Part shown: positions 10,211 through 21,794 of the stretch, piece after piece | Position numbering within the stretch: the first letter of the stretch is position 1 | Layout of the letters: the number at the start of each line of letters is the position of its first letter | Assembly (NCBI RefSeq): GCF_051020765.1 | Contig: NW_027469237.1 | Coordinates: 62,001 to 126,000, forward strand | Reading direction: 5' to 3' | From: Lasioglossum baleicum | Taxonomy: Eukaryota > Arthropoda > Insecta > Hymenoptera > Halictidae | Length of the DNA stretch: 64,000 bases | Program-made: the position numbers and the translations under genes | The notes under the pieces: model-generated | The model's input: only the letters and a program-made list of their open reading frames with translations | The model's database searches: none | What the model was told of the DNA's origin: nothing

Positions 10211-12010
10211 TGTCACGTCCTGGCGGGGCTATAAGAGCAAGAGAAGAGAATACCGCGGCCCGGCTACTCTACTCTTCCACTGACTGACATTTAATAAAAG
10301 TGTTGGTCTTTTTATCAACAGACTAGGACCCGATGCCGACACCTGCATGCAGTCTTACACAGATGAATGATGCACGCGACCCTGAAACATACGCGATAAT
10401 ATGTTCCACTTACTTTTACGCTTCGCTTGTTTGTCGATTGACACGAGAAATGAATTCGCAACGGATGAACGGCTACGGTTGCGCTGATGACCTTGAATTC
10501 GGTCCGCTCTGCTTGACAGGCGTTGATCCAAATGGCTGGAAACGACCTTCAAGGATTGACGACTGCGCCAAACTCTGTCACGTCAATATTTGACAGGAAC
10601 GACCTCCAATGATTGACAGCTGGCTGCTACGGTATTGTAGACGGATGCGCTCGTTGAGGAAACGGGCGTGGACGCTGTACGATACCGTGAATCCAACTCA
10701 CGAATATCGTCCGCGTGATTGACGATATTTTAACTTAGCGAAAAACGGGCGTGGACGCTGTGCGATCCCGTGAATTTATCTCGCGAATATCGTCCGCGTG
10801 GTTGACGATATTTTGATTCGAGAAAACGGACGTGGATGCTGCGGAGCTTGCTATGCGAGCAAGTCTATCACTATCACGCACGTACGCGAACACGTAACTG
10901 GAAATTGAATAAGGAATACTATTCGCGAACTTTCCAGTGAGAACTCTATCTCTAACTAACAACGTGTCACTTCAAACTACGAAGTTAGGAGCAAGGAAAT
11001 AATAATTGGGATTTAGATTGACTCTGGTAAAACAAAGTATATTATAAACGTAAAAGAATACAACGGTAAAGATGCTTATTATTAACGAAATCGAAATACG
11101 TACTAAGTACGAAATATGAAACGCAATAAAAATGTTTAATTGAATAAACGAAGTAATATTTGAATTAAACGAATAAGAATACGATATTACTGAATGGTAT
11201 TAGGGACTGTGTCTAAACAGTATGGATTTGGAAAGATTGTGTCTAAACAATCTGGATTTGGAAAGACTATGTCTAAATAGTCTGGACTTGGAAGATTGAC
11301 GAAAACTCGACTGACCCACTCGGGTCCCCGGAGAGGACTGGGGAGAATCGAATGTTCGTCGACGAATAACGTTCGTTCGAAAAATGCTGACTTCGCAAAA
11401 GGGGACCGTGTCCTCTTTGTGCCGGTCTTCGTCGTAAACAGCGCGATGGCCGCCGCACTAGAGTCAGAAGTTTTCGTTCCCAGTGGTGCAGGACTCGAAA
11501 ATTAAGTGGTAACCATTGGCGTACCTATTTATTTATTTAAATAAATTGGGACTTAGAATATTTTCGAGCGCTTGCTCTTGCAAGGCGTTTCGATGTAAAT
11601 TTTATATGTCATATGATTAGTTGACATCATTTGTCGACCGATCATATGTTTGAAAATATTCTAAGTACTTTTGAAAATTACCAAAAATCGAAATTTTGGT
11701 AAAGTCTAAACAAACGCGAATTGAGAACATAACCTACAAATTTTTAGGTTAGTTTCATGATTTTCGCTCACGAGTCCAATGATATTTCAATCTTCGAGTT
11801 TGGGCCATTTTTGGCTATTTTAGGATTTTGACAGATTTTGGATTTTAGGTTATGTTGATGGATTTCAATCAAATGTACGTGGTGTTAAGGATTCATTGTT
11901 ATGAAGGATTTTTAGGAGGTTTGGAATCTTTAAAGGGGAACGCTCGCTCTTATGTATCTAATTTTACATGTAGTCTTAAAGCTAACGTCGGAGGTGCGAC
12001 CGACGTCACA
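10211..12010 (-). repeat. 5' LTR of A1
   Basis: A complete 1800-bp family A LTR, long type with the 80-bp internal duplication. It appears identical to the part of the 3' LTR inside the window. The right edge is ACGTCACA followed by satellite GATG. Confidence 0.95.
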
Positions 12011-12512
12011 GATGCATCCCGCAGGCTAGTCGAGCAAAAACACGTGCGAGAGGATGCATCCCGCAGGCCAGTCGAGTAAAAACACGTGCGAGAGGATGCA
12101 TCCCGCTGGCTAGTCGAGTAAAAACACGTGCGAGAGGATGCATTCCGCAGGCTAGCCGAGTAAAAACACGTGCGAGGTTTTGTGGGATGCGCATGCGCAG
12201 GTTTTTTGGGATGCGCATGCGCAGGTTTTTTGGGATGCGCATGGCTAGTCGAGCATAAACACATGCGAGAGGATGCATCCCGCAGGGTAGTCGAGTAAAA
12301 ACACGTGCGAGAGGATGCATCCCGCAGGCTAGTCGAGCAAAAACACGTGCGAGAGGATGCATCCCGCAGGCTAGTCGAGTCAAAACACGTGCGAGAGGAT
12401 GCATCCCGCAGGCTAGTCGAGTAAAAACACGTGCGAGGTTTTGTGGGATGCGCATGCGCAGGTTTTTTGGGATGCGCATGCCTAGTCGAGCAAAAACACG
12501 TGCGAGAGGATG
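12011..12512. repeat. Satellite array segment 1
   Basis: Tandem satellite of two unit types. The 42-bp unit begins GATGCATCCCGCAGGCTAGT and contains CACGTG. The 24-bp unit carries TGCGCATGCGCA. Runs of three to six 42-bp units alternate with short runs of 24-bp units. The segment is trapped between A1 and B1 and ends with the GATG target duplication of B1. Confidence 0.95.
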
Positions 12513-12756
12513 TGTTACGTCGTCCGATGTACGACGTTGGCCTTGTACACACACTATGTATACAAGGTCTGATCTGCATAAGATCCATACACCGTCCCCT
12601 AGACATAAGAGCATAGTATTAAGATCTCATTATTGTATTGTTCTAATCCTTATCTCCGTCTCTACCCATCACCATAACTTCACCTTGATCAACACCTTAC
12701 CTCAGTTTCAACCCATCACCACGACACATAATGCAATAAAGTATTGCATCACTCTG

Positions 12757-12789
12757 GAAGCATCTAGAAACTTCTAGAAACGTCGAGAA
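12757..12789 (+). promoter_or_regulatory. Heat-shock-element array in LTR B (B1 5' copy)
   Basis: Seven 5-bp nGAAn/nTTCn units in exact register: GAA, ATC, GAA, TTC, GAA, GTC, GAA. Five of the seven are perfect. Equivalent arrays lie at 35147-35179, 43377-43409 and 49745-49777. HSF trimers bind three or more such contiguous alternating units. The function is inferred from the motif only. Confidence 0.65.
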
Positions 12790-12800
12790 GTCCAAAGACT

Positions 12801-12956
12801 GCTGCATCAGCAGTCCCACGCTCGTAGAGGGCAATAGGACAGCCACGAGACTGCAGCGTCAGCAGAAATGCACGTGCAGTCCCCGGGAGCGAAGACGCTG
12901 CTGCGTCAGCGGTTCTCCCACTCCGACGACTGAAGAACAAAGAGACTGCAGCGTCA
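12801..12956 (+). promoter_or_regulatory. Cluster of four GCNNNRTCA dyads in LTR B
   Basis: GCTGCATCA, GCAGCGTCA, GCTGCGTCA and GCAGCGTCA begin at 12801, 12853, 12900 and 12948, spaced 47-52 bp in one orientation, several inside near-palindromes. They match the reverse complement of the antioxidant-response core (TGAYNNNGC, Cnc/Maf sites). All four are conserved in B2 (43421-43576). They could also be an ordinary decayed tandem repeat. Confidence 0.4.
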
Positions 12957-13113
12957 GCTATCCCCACTCCGAACGAAGGAGGCAAGGCAGAGCGGACGCT
13001 TGCATCAGTCCGCCTTCAGCCAGCGACTCGCACAGACGTGCCTACCTCCGGCTTCAAGAGCAGACGTGTTCAGTCTAGCTCCGCGAAAGTGAAGTGTGTC
13101 GATCCTTCACTCC

Positions 13114-14912
13114 TGTCACGTCCTGGCGGGGCTATAAGAGCAAGAGAAGAGAATACCGCGGCCCGGCTACTCTACTCTTCCACTGACTGACATTTAATAA
13201 AAGTGTTGGTCTTTTTATCAACAGACTAGGACCCGATGCCGACACCTGCATGCAGTCTTACACAAATGAATGATGCACGCGACCCTGAAACATACGCGAT
13301 AATATGTTCCACTTACTTTTACGCTTCGCTTGTTCGTCGATTGACACGAGAAATGAGTTCGCAACGGATGAACAGCTACGGTTGCGCTGATGGCCTTGAA
13401 TTCGGTCCGCTCTGCTTGACAGGCGTTGATCCAAATGGCTGGAAACGACCTTCAAGGATTGACGACTGCGCCAAATTCTGTCACGTCAATATTTGGCAGG
13501 AACGACCTCCAATGGCTGACAGCTGGCGGCTACGGTATTGTAGACGGATGCGCTCGTTGAGGAAACGGGCGTGGACGCTGTACGATACCGTGAATCTAAC
13601 TCACGAATATCGTCCGCGTGATTGACGATATTTTAACTAGCGAAAACGGGCGTGGACGCTGTGCGATCCCGTGAATTTATCTCGCGAATATCGTCCGCGT
13701 GGTTGACGATATTTTGATTCGAGAAAACGGACGTGGATGCTGCGGAGCTTGCTATGCGAGCAAGTCTATCACTATCACGCACGTACGCGAACACGTTGAA
13801 AGGAAATTGAATAAGGAATACTCTTCGCGAACTTTCCAGCGAGAACTCTATCTCTAACTAACAACGTGTCACTTCAAACTACGAAGTTAGGAGCAAGGAA
13901 ATAATAATTGGGATTTAGATTGACTCTGGTAAAACAAAGTATATTATAAACGTAAAAGAATACAAAGGTAAAGATGCTTATTATTAACGAAATCGAAATA
14001 CGTACTAAGTACGAAATATGAAACGCAATAAAAATGTTTAATTGAATAAACGAAGTAATGTTTGAATTAAACGAATAAGAATACGATATTACTGAATGGT
14101 ATTAGGGACTGTGTCTAAACAGTATGGATTTGGAAAGATTGTGTCTAAACAATCTGGATTTGGAAAGACTATGTCTAAATAGTCTGGACTTGGAAGATTG
14201 ACGAAAACTCGACTGACCCACTCGGGTCCCCGGAGAGGACTGGGGAGAATCGAACGTTCGTCGACGAATAACGTTCATCCGAAAAATGCTGACTTCGCGA
14301 AAGGGGACCGTGTCCTCTTTGTGCCGGTCTTCGTCGTAAACAGCGCGATGGCCGCCGCACTAGAGTCAGCAGTTTTCGTTCCCAGTGGTGCAGGACTCGA
14401 AAATTAAGTGGTAACCATTGGCGTACCTATTTATTTATTTAAATAAATTGGGACTTAGAATATTTTCGAGCGCTTGCTCTTGCAAGGCGTTTCGATGTAA
14501 ATTTTATATGTCATATGATTAGTTGACATCATTTGTCGACCGATCATATGTTTGAAAATATTCTAAGTACTTTTGAAAATTACCAAAAATCGAAATTTTG
14601 GTAAAGTCTAAACAAACGCGAATTGAGAACATAACCTACAAATTTTTAGGTTAGTTTCATGATTTTCGCTCACGAGTCCAATGATATTTTAATCTTCGAG
14701 TTTGGGCCATTTTTGGCTATTTTAGGATTTTGACAGATTTTGGATTTTAGGTTATGTTGATGGATTTCGATCAGATGTACGTGGTGTTAAGGATTCATTG
14801 TTATGAAGGATTTTTAGGAGTTTTGGAATCTTTAAAGGGGAACGCTCGCTCTTATGTATCTAATTTTACATGTAGTCTTAAAGCTAACGTCGGAGGTGCG
14901 ACCGACGTCACA
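13114..14912 (-). repeat. 3' LTR of A4
   Basis: Complete long-type family A LTR (1799 bp). Heat-shock-like element at 13824-13836; covarying hairpin trio near 14108-14190. It appears identical to 17463-19261. Confidence 0.95.
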
Positions 14913-15099
14913 CCTCCCCCCTTAGAGAAGAGATTTCACGCAGTGGAATCTCTGCCTCTGGGTGGCGGTAGACAGGATGCACTGAAATGTCATCCCTGTC
15001 TCGCAACGCTGGGTCAAGGGAATCGCAAATTAACGTTCGTTTCGTCAAGGGAGGACGGGTTCGGAATTCTCCGACACTGGCACTATCACTATCTTCCGC

Positions 15100-17415
15100 T
15101 TAAATGTCACCATTGTCCGAATCGGTGTCATCGCTGGAACTATCGGATATCCAGTCAGGGTCGTCCCGTTGTGCGATCCATCTTGCCGATAGAATCTGTC
15201 CGCAAGGGATGCACTCCAATACTGGTGTTTCGGTGCATAGCCTTATTCCGCAATACTCGCATCTATTTGGGATGTTATACATCCGCTGATGCTCCCATCG
15301 TTCCACTCTAACAATTCGGGTGTATTGGCTGCAGTTGCGGCACAGCAACTTGCCGTTGCAAGCCACTCGAACTATCCCATTGTAACAGATAGTGTTGTTG
15401 TATCGTCTCATGTATCGGTGAGCTTTCAGCACGGTCGGCCGTCTTCCTCCCATCGGTCCGCACATCTTTCTGTCGTGGATAGCTATGGGATCCGCAATGT
15501 GACTCGGAGCTTGATCGGATGAGGAGTGAAGAGTCTCGTAAACTGACTCCTCTGGTTGGACCCTTGGCTCGCTATCGTCTTTCTTAGAAGGATCAGAGAT
15601 TAAGTTTGCAGTTACAATATTTCGCTGACGCGTGTCCTGTCTCGGGCTACCTGGAAGACGTTTAATCTTATTTGCATGGACAATTTTGAAATGGTTTCCT
15701 ATTCGTAATTTGACATTGTTCGTATCAAGCATTTCTATTATCTCATGCGGTCCAGTATATTGCGCGTCGAATTTTCCTTTACGAGGTTCTTTTAACAAGT
15801 ATACCTGTTCGCCTACCGTGAACTGCACGGGGTTAATCTTCCTATCATAATAAGTCTTTGATTTCTGCTTTGCCGCTACTAAATTATCGCGCGCGCGGGA
15901 TTGTGTCTCGCTTATCTTTCTTTGTAGGTCAAAGAGGTAACCTGCGTAGGACTCGTTCTCTACTGCGTAGAGATGGGAATCAGAGGAAGGAACACGGGCC
16001 AGGGAACCGAATACCAACTCGTGTGGGGTGAAGTCTGTTCCCTCGTGTACGCTGGTATTGTAGCTAAACATTGCCAAGTTTATCCATTTATCCCAGTTAT
16101 TTTTGTTGACGTACTGCTTCAAATATTCCGTCAGTACATGATGCGATCTCTCAATGGATCCGTTGCTTTGTGGATGGAAAGCAGTGGTTTGGAGGCGTGT
16201 AATCCTGAATCTTTTTGCGATAGCCTTCATAAGGGAGCTTGTGAAGTTAGTCCCTTGATCCGTTAATATTGCCTTAGGCGTTCCAAAGCGACATATCAGG
16301 TGGTCGATGAAGGCGTTTGCTGTACTGACGGAGTCGGTAGATTTGAGCGGCACTGCGACGGAGTATTTTGTAAGAAGGTCTTGCATCGTCATTACATACG
16401 TGTTGCCATCTTCGGTAGTGGGTAATGGTCCCACGATGTCTAGCGAGACCTTATCAAACGCCCTGCCGGGCGTATCCGTTAACTTCATTGGTAGGCGAGT
16501 TTTTACTCTTGTTAACTTGTTACGCTGGCAACTCAGGCAATTGTTAACGTAGTTGGTTACGTCCTTTTTGAGGCTGTTCCACCAGTATTTTTCTCTTATC
16601 CTTTTGTATGTCTTGGTTATGCCTTTATGGCCGGCATACGCTGATACATGGTTCTCCGTGATGATCTCCATCCTTCTATCCTCAGCGGGGATTTGGACCT
16701 CGTTCGAACAGAGAAATATTTGGACTGGTGTGTCCTCGAATGTTTCTGTGAGTAGATTGATCACGTATTCTCTCGACAAATGGTCGAGGAATGTTTTAGA
16801 GATTGAAAAGGATTCCAACGCGAGCTCGTTGACAACGTCGATCAACGTTCTAAGACATTCTTTGAGGTCGTCTGCAGATACCTCATGAAGCGGCGATTGT
16901 TTAATCGGTATCTGGATTAACTTGTATTTACCGTGATCTGTTACCCTAGCTCTATGTAGGAGTAAGTCTTGGGATTTGGCCAGTTTGCCTTGTCTATAGA
17001 GATCTACGGCCCCGAGATCGATGGGCCGTCCGTCCATCGTTATGAAGCAAACTAAATTGTCGTTTCTCATTATTAATCGGTCTCTTGTATGAATTATTCT
17101 TCTTCTACGTGGTGTAGGATTGCTTTCTTCTTCTTCTTCTTCTTCTTCTTCTTCTTCTTCTTCTTCTGAGGGAATACTCTCTTCTCGCTCATCGAAGACA
17201 TCTGGTCCGGTCAAGGAAGGCGGAAATATAGGAGAAAAGGAAAGAGTTTCTTCGACTCCCAGATCCCGTAGTAGTCCTTGATCGGCGATTGAAATAAGAG
17301 GCGGGGATGCTGCGCGGGGGTCATCAGAATGCGATGGCGTACCCATCGATGGTCCCGGTGACGAGGCTGCCGATGATCTTCTCCTTTTTGGGGGCATTGA
17401 CTTCGGTGGGGGCAT
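15100..17415 (-). CDS. pol: Truncated Pol: integrase plus CxxC domain (A4)
   Basis: 771-codon 3' remnant of family A pol starting at the first ATG after the deletion junction (MPPPKSMPPKRRRS). It keeps the polyglutamate spacer, the HHCC zinc finger, the complete DD35E integrase core (SLDIVG, TDQG, GSIERS), the C-terminal integrase segment and the cysteine-rich CxxC domain ending in an Asp/Ser-rich tail. The frame is also open upstream through the leader into the LTR but has no earlier ATG. If translated it could give a stand-alone integrase, but without gag or RT it is best read as a deletion remnant. It differs from A1 by few residues, including Ser instead of Pro two positions after the catalytic Glu. 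Confidence 0.88.
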   Translation of the reverse strand: MPPPKSMPPKRRRSSAASSPGPSMGTPSHSDDPRAASPPLISIADQGLLRDLGVEETLSFSPIFPPSLTGPDVFDEREESIPSEEEEEEEEEEEEEESNPTPRRRRIIHTRDRLIMRNDNLVCFITMDGRPIDLGAVDLYRQGKLAKSQDLLLHRARVTDHGKYKLIQIPIKQSPLHEVSADDLKECLRTLIDVVNELALESFSISKTFLDHLSREYVINLLTETFEDTPVQIFLCSNEVQIPAEDRRMEIITENHVSAYAGHKGITKTYKRIREKYWWNSLKKDVTNYVNNCLSCQRNKLTRVKTRLPMKLTDTPGRAFDKVSLDIVGPLPTTEDGNTYVMTMQDLLTKYSVAVPLKSTDSVSTANAFIDHLICRFGTPKAILTDQGTNFTSSLMKAIAKRFRITRLQTTAFHPQSNGSIERSHHVLTEYLKQYVNKNNWDKWINLAMFSYNTSVHEGTDFTPHELVFGSLARVPSSDSHLYAVENESYAGYLFDLQRKISETQSRARDNLVAAKQKSKTYYDRKINPVQFTVGEQVYLLKEPRKGKFDAQYTGPHEIIEMLDTNNVKLRIGNHFKIVHANKIKRLPGSPRQDTRQRNIVTANLISDPSKKDDSEPRVQPEESVYETLHSSSDQAPSHIADPIAIHDRKMCGPMGGRRPTVLKAHRYMRRYNNTICYNGIVRVACNGKLLCRNCSQYTRIVRVERWEHQRMYNIPNRCEYCGIRLCTETPVLECIPCGQILSARWIAQRDDPDWISDSSSDDTDSDNGDI

Positions 17416-17439
17416 GAGAATTGAATCGTCTCTATCTTT

Positions 17440-17462
17440 CGTCCTACCGACTGCGCCAAATT
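17440..17462 (-). promoter_or_regulatory. PBS of A4 at the deletion junction
   Basis: Minus-strand TGGCGCAGTCGGTAGGA follows the LTR directly and is fused to the pol spacer within a few bases. Only the first PBS copy remains, and the rest of the leader is gone. The element keeps LTRs, PBS and polypurine tract, the minimal cis signals for reverse transcription; any packaging signal in the rest of the leader is lost. Confidence 0.8.
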
Positions 17463-19261
17463 TGTCACGTCCTGGCGGGGCTATAAGAGCAAGAGAAGAG
17501 AATACCGCGGCCCGGCTACTCTACTCTTCCACTGACTGACATTTAATAAAAGTGTTGGTCTTTTTATCAACAGACTAGGACCCGATGCCGACACCTGCAT
17601 GCAGTCTTACACAAATGAATGATGCACGCGACCCTGAAACATACGCGATAATATGTTCCACTTACTTTTACGCTTCGCTTGTTCGTCGATTGACACGAGA
17701 AATGAGTTCGCAACGGATGAACAGCTACGGTTGCGCTGATGGCCTTGAATTCGGTCCGCTCTGCTTGACAGGCGTTGATCCAAATGGCTGGAAACGACCT
17801 TCAAGGATTGACGACTGCGCCAAATTCTGTCACGTCAATATTTGGCAGGAACGACCTCCAATGGCTGACAGCTGGCGGCTACGGTATTGTAGACGGATGC
17901 GCTCGTTGAGGAAACGGGCGTGGACGCTGTACGATACCGTGAATCTAACTCACGAATATCGTCCGCGTGATTGACGATATTTTAACTAGCGAAAACGGGC
18001 GTGGACGCTGTGCGATCCCGTGAATTTATCTCGCGAATATCGTCCGCGTGGTTGACGATATTTTGATTCGAGAAAACGGACGTGGATGCTGCGGAGCTTG
18101 CTATGCGAGCAAGTCTATCACTATCACGCACGTACGCGAACACGTTGAAAGGAAATTGAATAAGGAATACTCTTCGCGAACTTTCCAGCGAGAACTCTAT
18201 CTCTAACTAACAACGTGTCACTTCAAACTACGAAGTTAGGAGCAAGGAAATAATAATTGGGATTTAGATTGACTCTGGTAAAACAAAGTATATTATAAAC
18301 GTAAAAGAATACAAAGGTAAAGATGCTTATTATTAACGAAATCGAAATACGTACTAAGTACGAAATATGAAACGCAATAAAAATGTTTAATTGAATAAAC
18401 GAAGTAATGTTTGAATTAAACGAATAAGAATACGATATTACTGAATGGTATTAGGGACTGTGTCTAAACAGTATGGATTTGGAAAGATTGTGTCTAAACA
18501 ATCTGGATTTGGAAAGACTATGTCTAAATAGTCTGGACTTGGAAGATTGACGAAAACTCGACTGACCCACTCGGGTCCCCGGAGAGGACTGGGGAGAATC
18601 GAACGTTCGTCGACGAATAACGTTCATCCGAAAAATGCTGACTTCGCGAAAGGGGACCGTGTCCTCTTTGTGCCGGTCTTCGTCGTAAACAGCGCGATGG
18701 CCGCCGCACTAGAGTCAGCAGTTTTCGTTCCCAGTGGTGCAGGACTCGAAAATTAAGTGGTAACCATTGGCGTACCTATTTATTTATTTAAATAAATTGG
18801 GACTTAGAATATTTTCGAGCGCTTGCTCTTGCAAGGCGTTTCGATGTAAATTTTATATGTCATATGATTAGTTGACATCATTTGTCGACCGATCATATGT
18901 TTGAAAATATTCTAAGTACTTTTGAAAATTACCAAAAATCGAAATTTTGGTAAAGTCTAAACAAACGCGAATTGAGAACATAACCTACAAATTTTTAGGT
19001 TAGTTTCATGATTTTCGCTCACGAGTCCAATGATATTTTAATCTTCGAGTTTGGGCCATTTTTGGCTATTTTAGGATTTTGACAGATTTTGGATTTTAGG
19101 TTATGTTGATGGATTTCGATCAGATGTACGTGGTGTTAAGGATTCATTGTTATGAAGGATTTTTAGGAGTTTTGGAATCTTTAAAGGGGAACGCTCGCTC
19201 TTATGTATCTAATTTTACATGTAGTCTTAAAGCTAACGTCGGAGGTGCGACCGACGTCACA
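17463..19261 (-). repeat. 5' LTR of A4
   Basis: Complete long-type family A LTR (1799 bp). Its outer edge ACGTCACA is followed by CTCC and the continuation of LTR B. Heat-shock-like element at 18173-18185. Confidence 0.95.
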
Positions 19262-19265
19262 CTCC

Positions 19266-19832
19266 TAATTCCAATTCCAATTCCAATTCTAACTCAACTC
19301 AACTCAACTCATACATTATTCCTACAACATATTACTATATCCATTATTCATTAATCCAATTACTACTCCTATTATAATATTACTTACATATTGTATACCA
19401 GTGTACTTACCAGTTCTTATTTAATATATCGTTGTTATACCAGTGCTTCGATCTTGTTATTCTTGTGTTAGTTCAACACCATCTTCCAATTCAGTTCTTG
19501 CATCGAATATATTAAACTCGTGACATATCCGGACTTGGTCTAAAGTGCGCAGTGGAAACGCTGAGCCGCCAATAAGGAATTTGAAGCGAGTCATAGAGAA
19601 GTTCTCGTGCCACGTCTAGAATTGGTCTAAAGTGCGCAGTGGAAACGCTGAGCCGCCACTATAGACGTGAAGCGAGTTAACTACCAAAAAGGTTAATAAC
19701 AAGTGGAAGTTCATTTCATTATATATTATTAATATTCCATCATTACTATTCCTTACCCATGCGACGCCCACGTCGAGCGGGACGCAAGTATCAACTTGCT
19801 AAATTGAGACGCGCGTTGAGAAATAAAGCGGT
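19266..19832 (+). repeat. 5' LTR of B1, second piece
   Basis: Resumes LTR B after A4. It has an (AATTCC)/(AACTC)-rich simple repeat, two copies of a 37-bp direct repeat beginning TTGGTCTAAAGTGCGCAGTG, and the first 25 codons of the LTR ORF (ATG at 19759). It ends in CGGT, the target duplication of the solo LTR. Confidence 0.93.
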
Positions 19833-21712
19833 TGTGACGTCGGTCGCACCTCCGACGTTAGCTTTAAGACTACATGTAAAATTAGATACATAAGAGCGAG
19901 CGTTCCCCTTTAAAGATTCCAAAACTCCTAAAAATCCTTCATAACAATGAATCCTTAACACCACGTACATCTGATTGAAATCCATCAACATAACCTAAAA
20001 TCCAAAATCTGTCAAAATCCTAAAATAGCCAAAAATGGCCCAAACTCGAAGATTGAAATATCATTGGACTCGTGAGCGAAAATCATGAAACTAACCTAAA
20101 AATTTGTAGGTTAGGTTCTCAATTCGCGTTTGTTTAGACTTTACCAAAATTTCGATTTTTGGTAATTTTCAAAAGTACTTAGAATATTTTCAAACATATG
20201 ATCGGTCGACAAATGATGTCAACTAATCATATGACATATAAAATTTACATCGAAACGCCTTGCAAGAGCAAGCGCTCGAAAATATTCTAAGTCCCAATTT
20301 ATTTAAATAAATAAATAGGTACGCCAATGGTTACCACTTAATTTTCGAGTCCTGCACCACTGGGAACGAAAACTGCTGACTCTAGTGCGGCGGCCATCGC
20401 GCTGTTTACGACGAAGACCGGCACAAAGAGGACACGGTCCCCTTTTGCGAAGTCAGCATTTTTCGGACGAACGTTATTCGTCGACGAACGTTCGATTCTC
20501 CCCAGTCCTCTCCGGGGACCCGAGTGGGTCAGTCGAGTTTTCGTCAATCTTCCAAGTCCAGACTATTTAGACATAGTCTTTCCAAATCCAGATTGTTTAG
20601 ACACAATCTTTCCAAATCCATACTGTTTAGACACAGTCCCTAATACCATTCAGTAATATCGTATTCTTATTCGTTTAATTCAAACATTACTTCGTTTATT
20701 CAATTAAACATTTTTATTGCGTTTCATATTTCGTACTTAGTACGTATTTCGATTTCGTTAATAATAAGCATCTTTACCTTTGTATTCTTTTACGTTTATA
20801 ATATACTTTGTTTTACCAGAGTCAATCTAAATCCCAATTATTATTTCCTTGCTCCTAACTTCGTAGTTTGAAGTGACACGTTGTTAGTTAGAGATAGAGT
20901 TCTCGCTGGAAAGTTCGCGAAGAGTATTCCTTATTCAATTTCCTTTCAACGTGTTCGCGTACGTGCGTGATAGTGATAGACTTGCTCGTGTGACGTCGGT
21001 CGCACCTCCGACGTTAGCTTTAAGACTACATGTAAAATTAGATACATAAGAGCGAGCGTTCCCCTTTAAAGATTCCAAAACTCCTAAAAATCCTTCATAA
21101 CAATGAATCCTAAACACCACGTACATCTGATCGAAATCCATCAACATAACCTGAAATCCAAAATCTGTCAAATTCCTAAAATAGCCAAAAATGGCCCAAA
21201 CTCGAAGATTGAAATATCATTGGACTCGTGAGCGAAAATCATGAAACTAACCTAAAAATTTGTAGGTTAGGTTCTCAATTCGCGTTTGTTTAGACTTTAC
21301 CAAAATTTCGATTTTTGGTAATTTTCAAAAGTACTTAGAATATTTTCAAACATATGATCGGTCGACAAATGATGTCAACTAATCATATGACATATAAATT
21401 TACATCGAAACGCCTTGCAAGAGCAAGCGCTCGAAAATATTCTAAGTCCCAATTTATTTAAATAAATAAATAGGTACGCCAATGGTTACCACTTAATTTT
21501 CGAGTCCTGCACCACTGGGAACGAAAACTGCTGACTCTAGTGCGGCGGCCATCGCGCTGTTTACGACGAAGACCGGCACAAAGAGGACACGGTCCCCTTT
21601 TGCGAAGTCAGCATTTTTCGGACGAACGTTGTTCGTCGACGAACGTTCGATTTTCCCCAGTCCTCTCCGGGGACCCGAGTGGGTCAGTCGAGTTTTCGTC
21701 AATCTTCCAAGT

Positions 21713-21794
21713 CCAGACTATTTAGACATAGTCTTTCCAAATCCAGATTGTTTAGACACAATCTTCCCAAATCCATACTGTTTAGACACAGTCC
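21713..21794. repeat. Triple 30-bp hairpin repeat in LTR A
   Basis: Three tandem 30-bp units, each a stem-loop with the same loop TTAGAC: AGACTAT/ATAGTCT, AGATTGT/ACAATCT and ACTGT/ACAGT. Stem bases differ between units but stay paired. Present in every family A LTR in the window. Confidence 0.9.

Larger units (their letters stand above)
1..12010 (-). mobile_element. A1: autonomous Ty3/gypsy-type LTR retrotransposon, left end outside window
   Basis: Family A element on the minus strand: 5' LTR at 10211-12010, leader with primer-binding site, gag (6616-7923), pol (1655-6616), polypurine tract, and 3' LTR at 1-1467 cut by the window edge. Both ORFs are uninterrupted and the two LTRs look identical where they can be compared, so the insertion is recent. 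It is the only element here with complete PR, RT, RNase H and integrase. A solo LTR (8092-9888) has since landed in its untranslated leader. The right flank is satellite starting GATG, which is the expected target duplication; the left partner is not visible. Confidence 0.95.
12513..13113 (+). repeat. 5' LTR of B1, first piece
   Basis: Starts TGTTACGTCG with the hairpin ACGTCG...CGACGT. It contains a candidate AATAAA inside an 8-bp-arm palindrome, the heat-shock-element array (12757-12789) and the RTCA-repeat cluster (12801-12956). It lacks a 16-bp stretch present in the 3' LTR (after CCTACCT near 13050). It ends in CTCC, the target duplication of A4. Confidence 0.93.
13114..19261 (-). mobile_element. 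A4: internally deleted family A element
   Basis: Flanked by CTCC (13110-13113 and 19262-19265) inside the B1 5' LTR. It has two 1799-bp LTRs that look identical, a polypurine tract and only the 3' part of pol. The leader's PBS is joined directly to the RNase H-integrase spacer of pol near 17440, so gag, protease, RT and RNase H are missing. Identical LTRs mean it transposed recently in this truncated state or was truncated during its last reverse transcription. Confidence 0.95.

Noticed and set aside
15100..17415. A4 integrase ORF as a domesticated host gene
   Set aside because: It lies between two apparently identical LTRs with a target duplication; a recent deletion product is the simpler reading.
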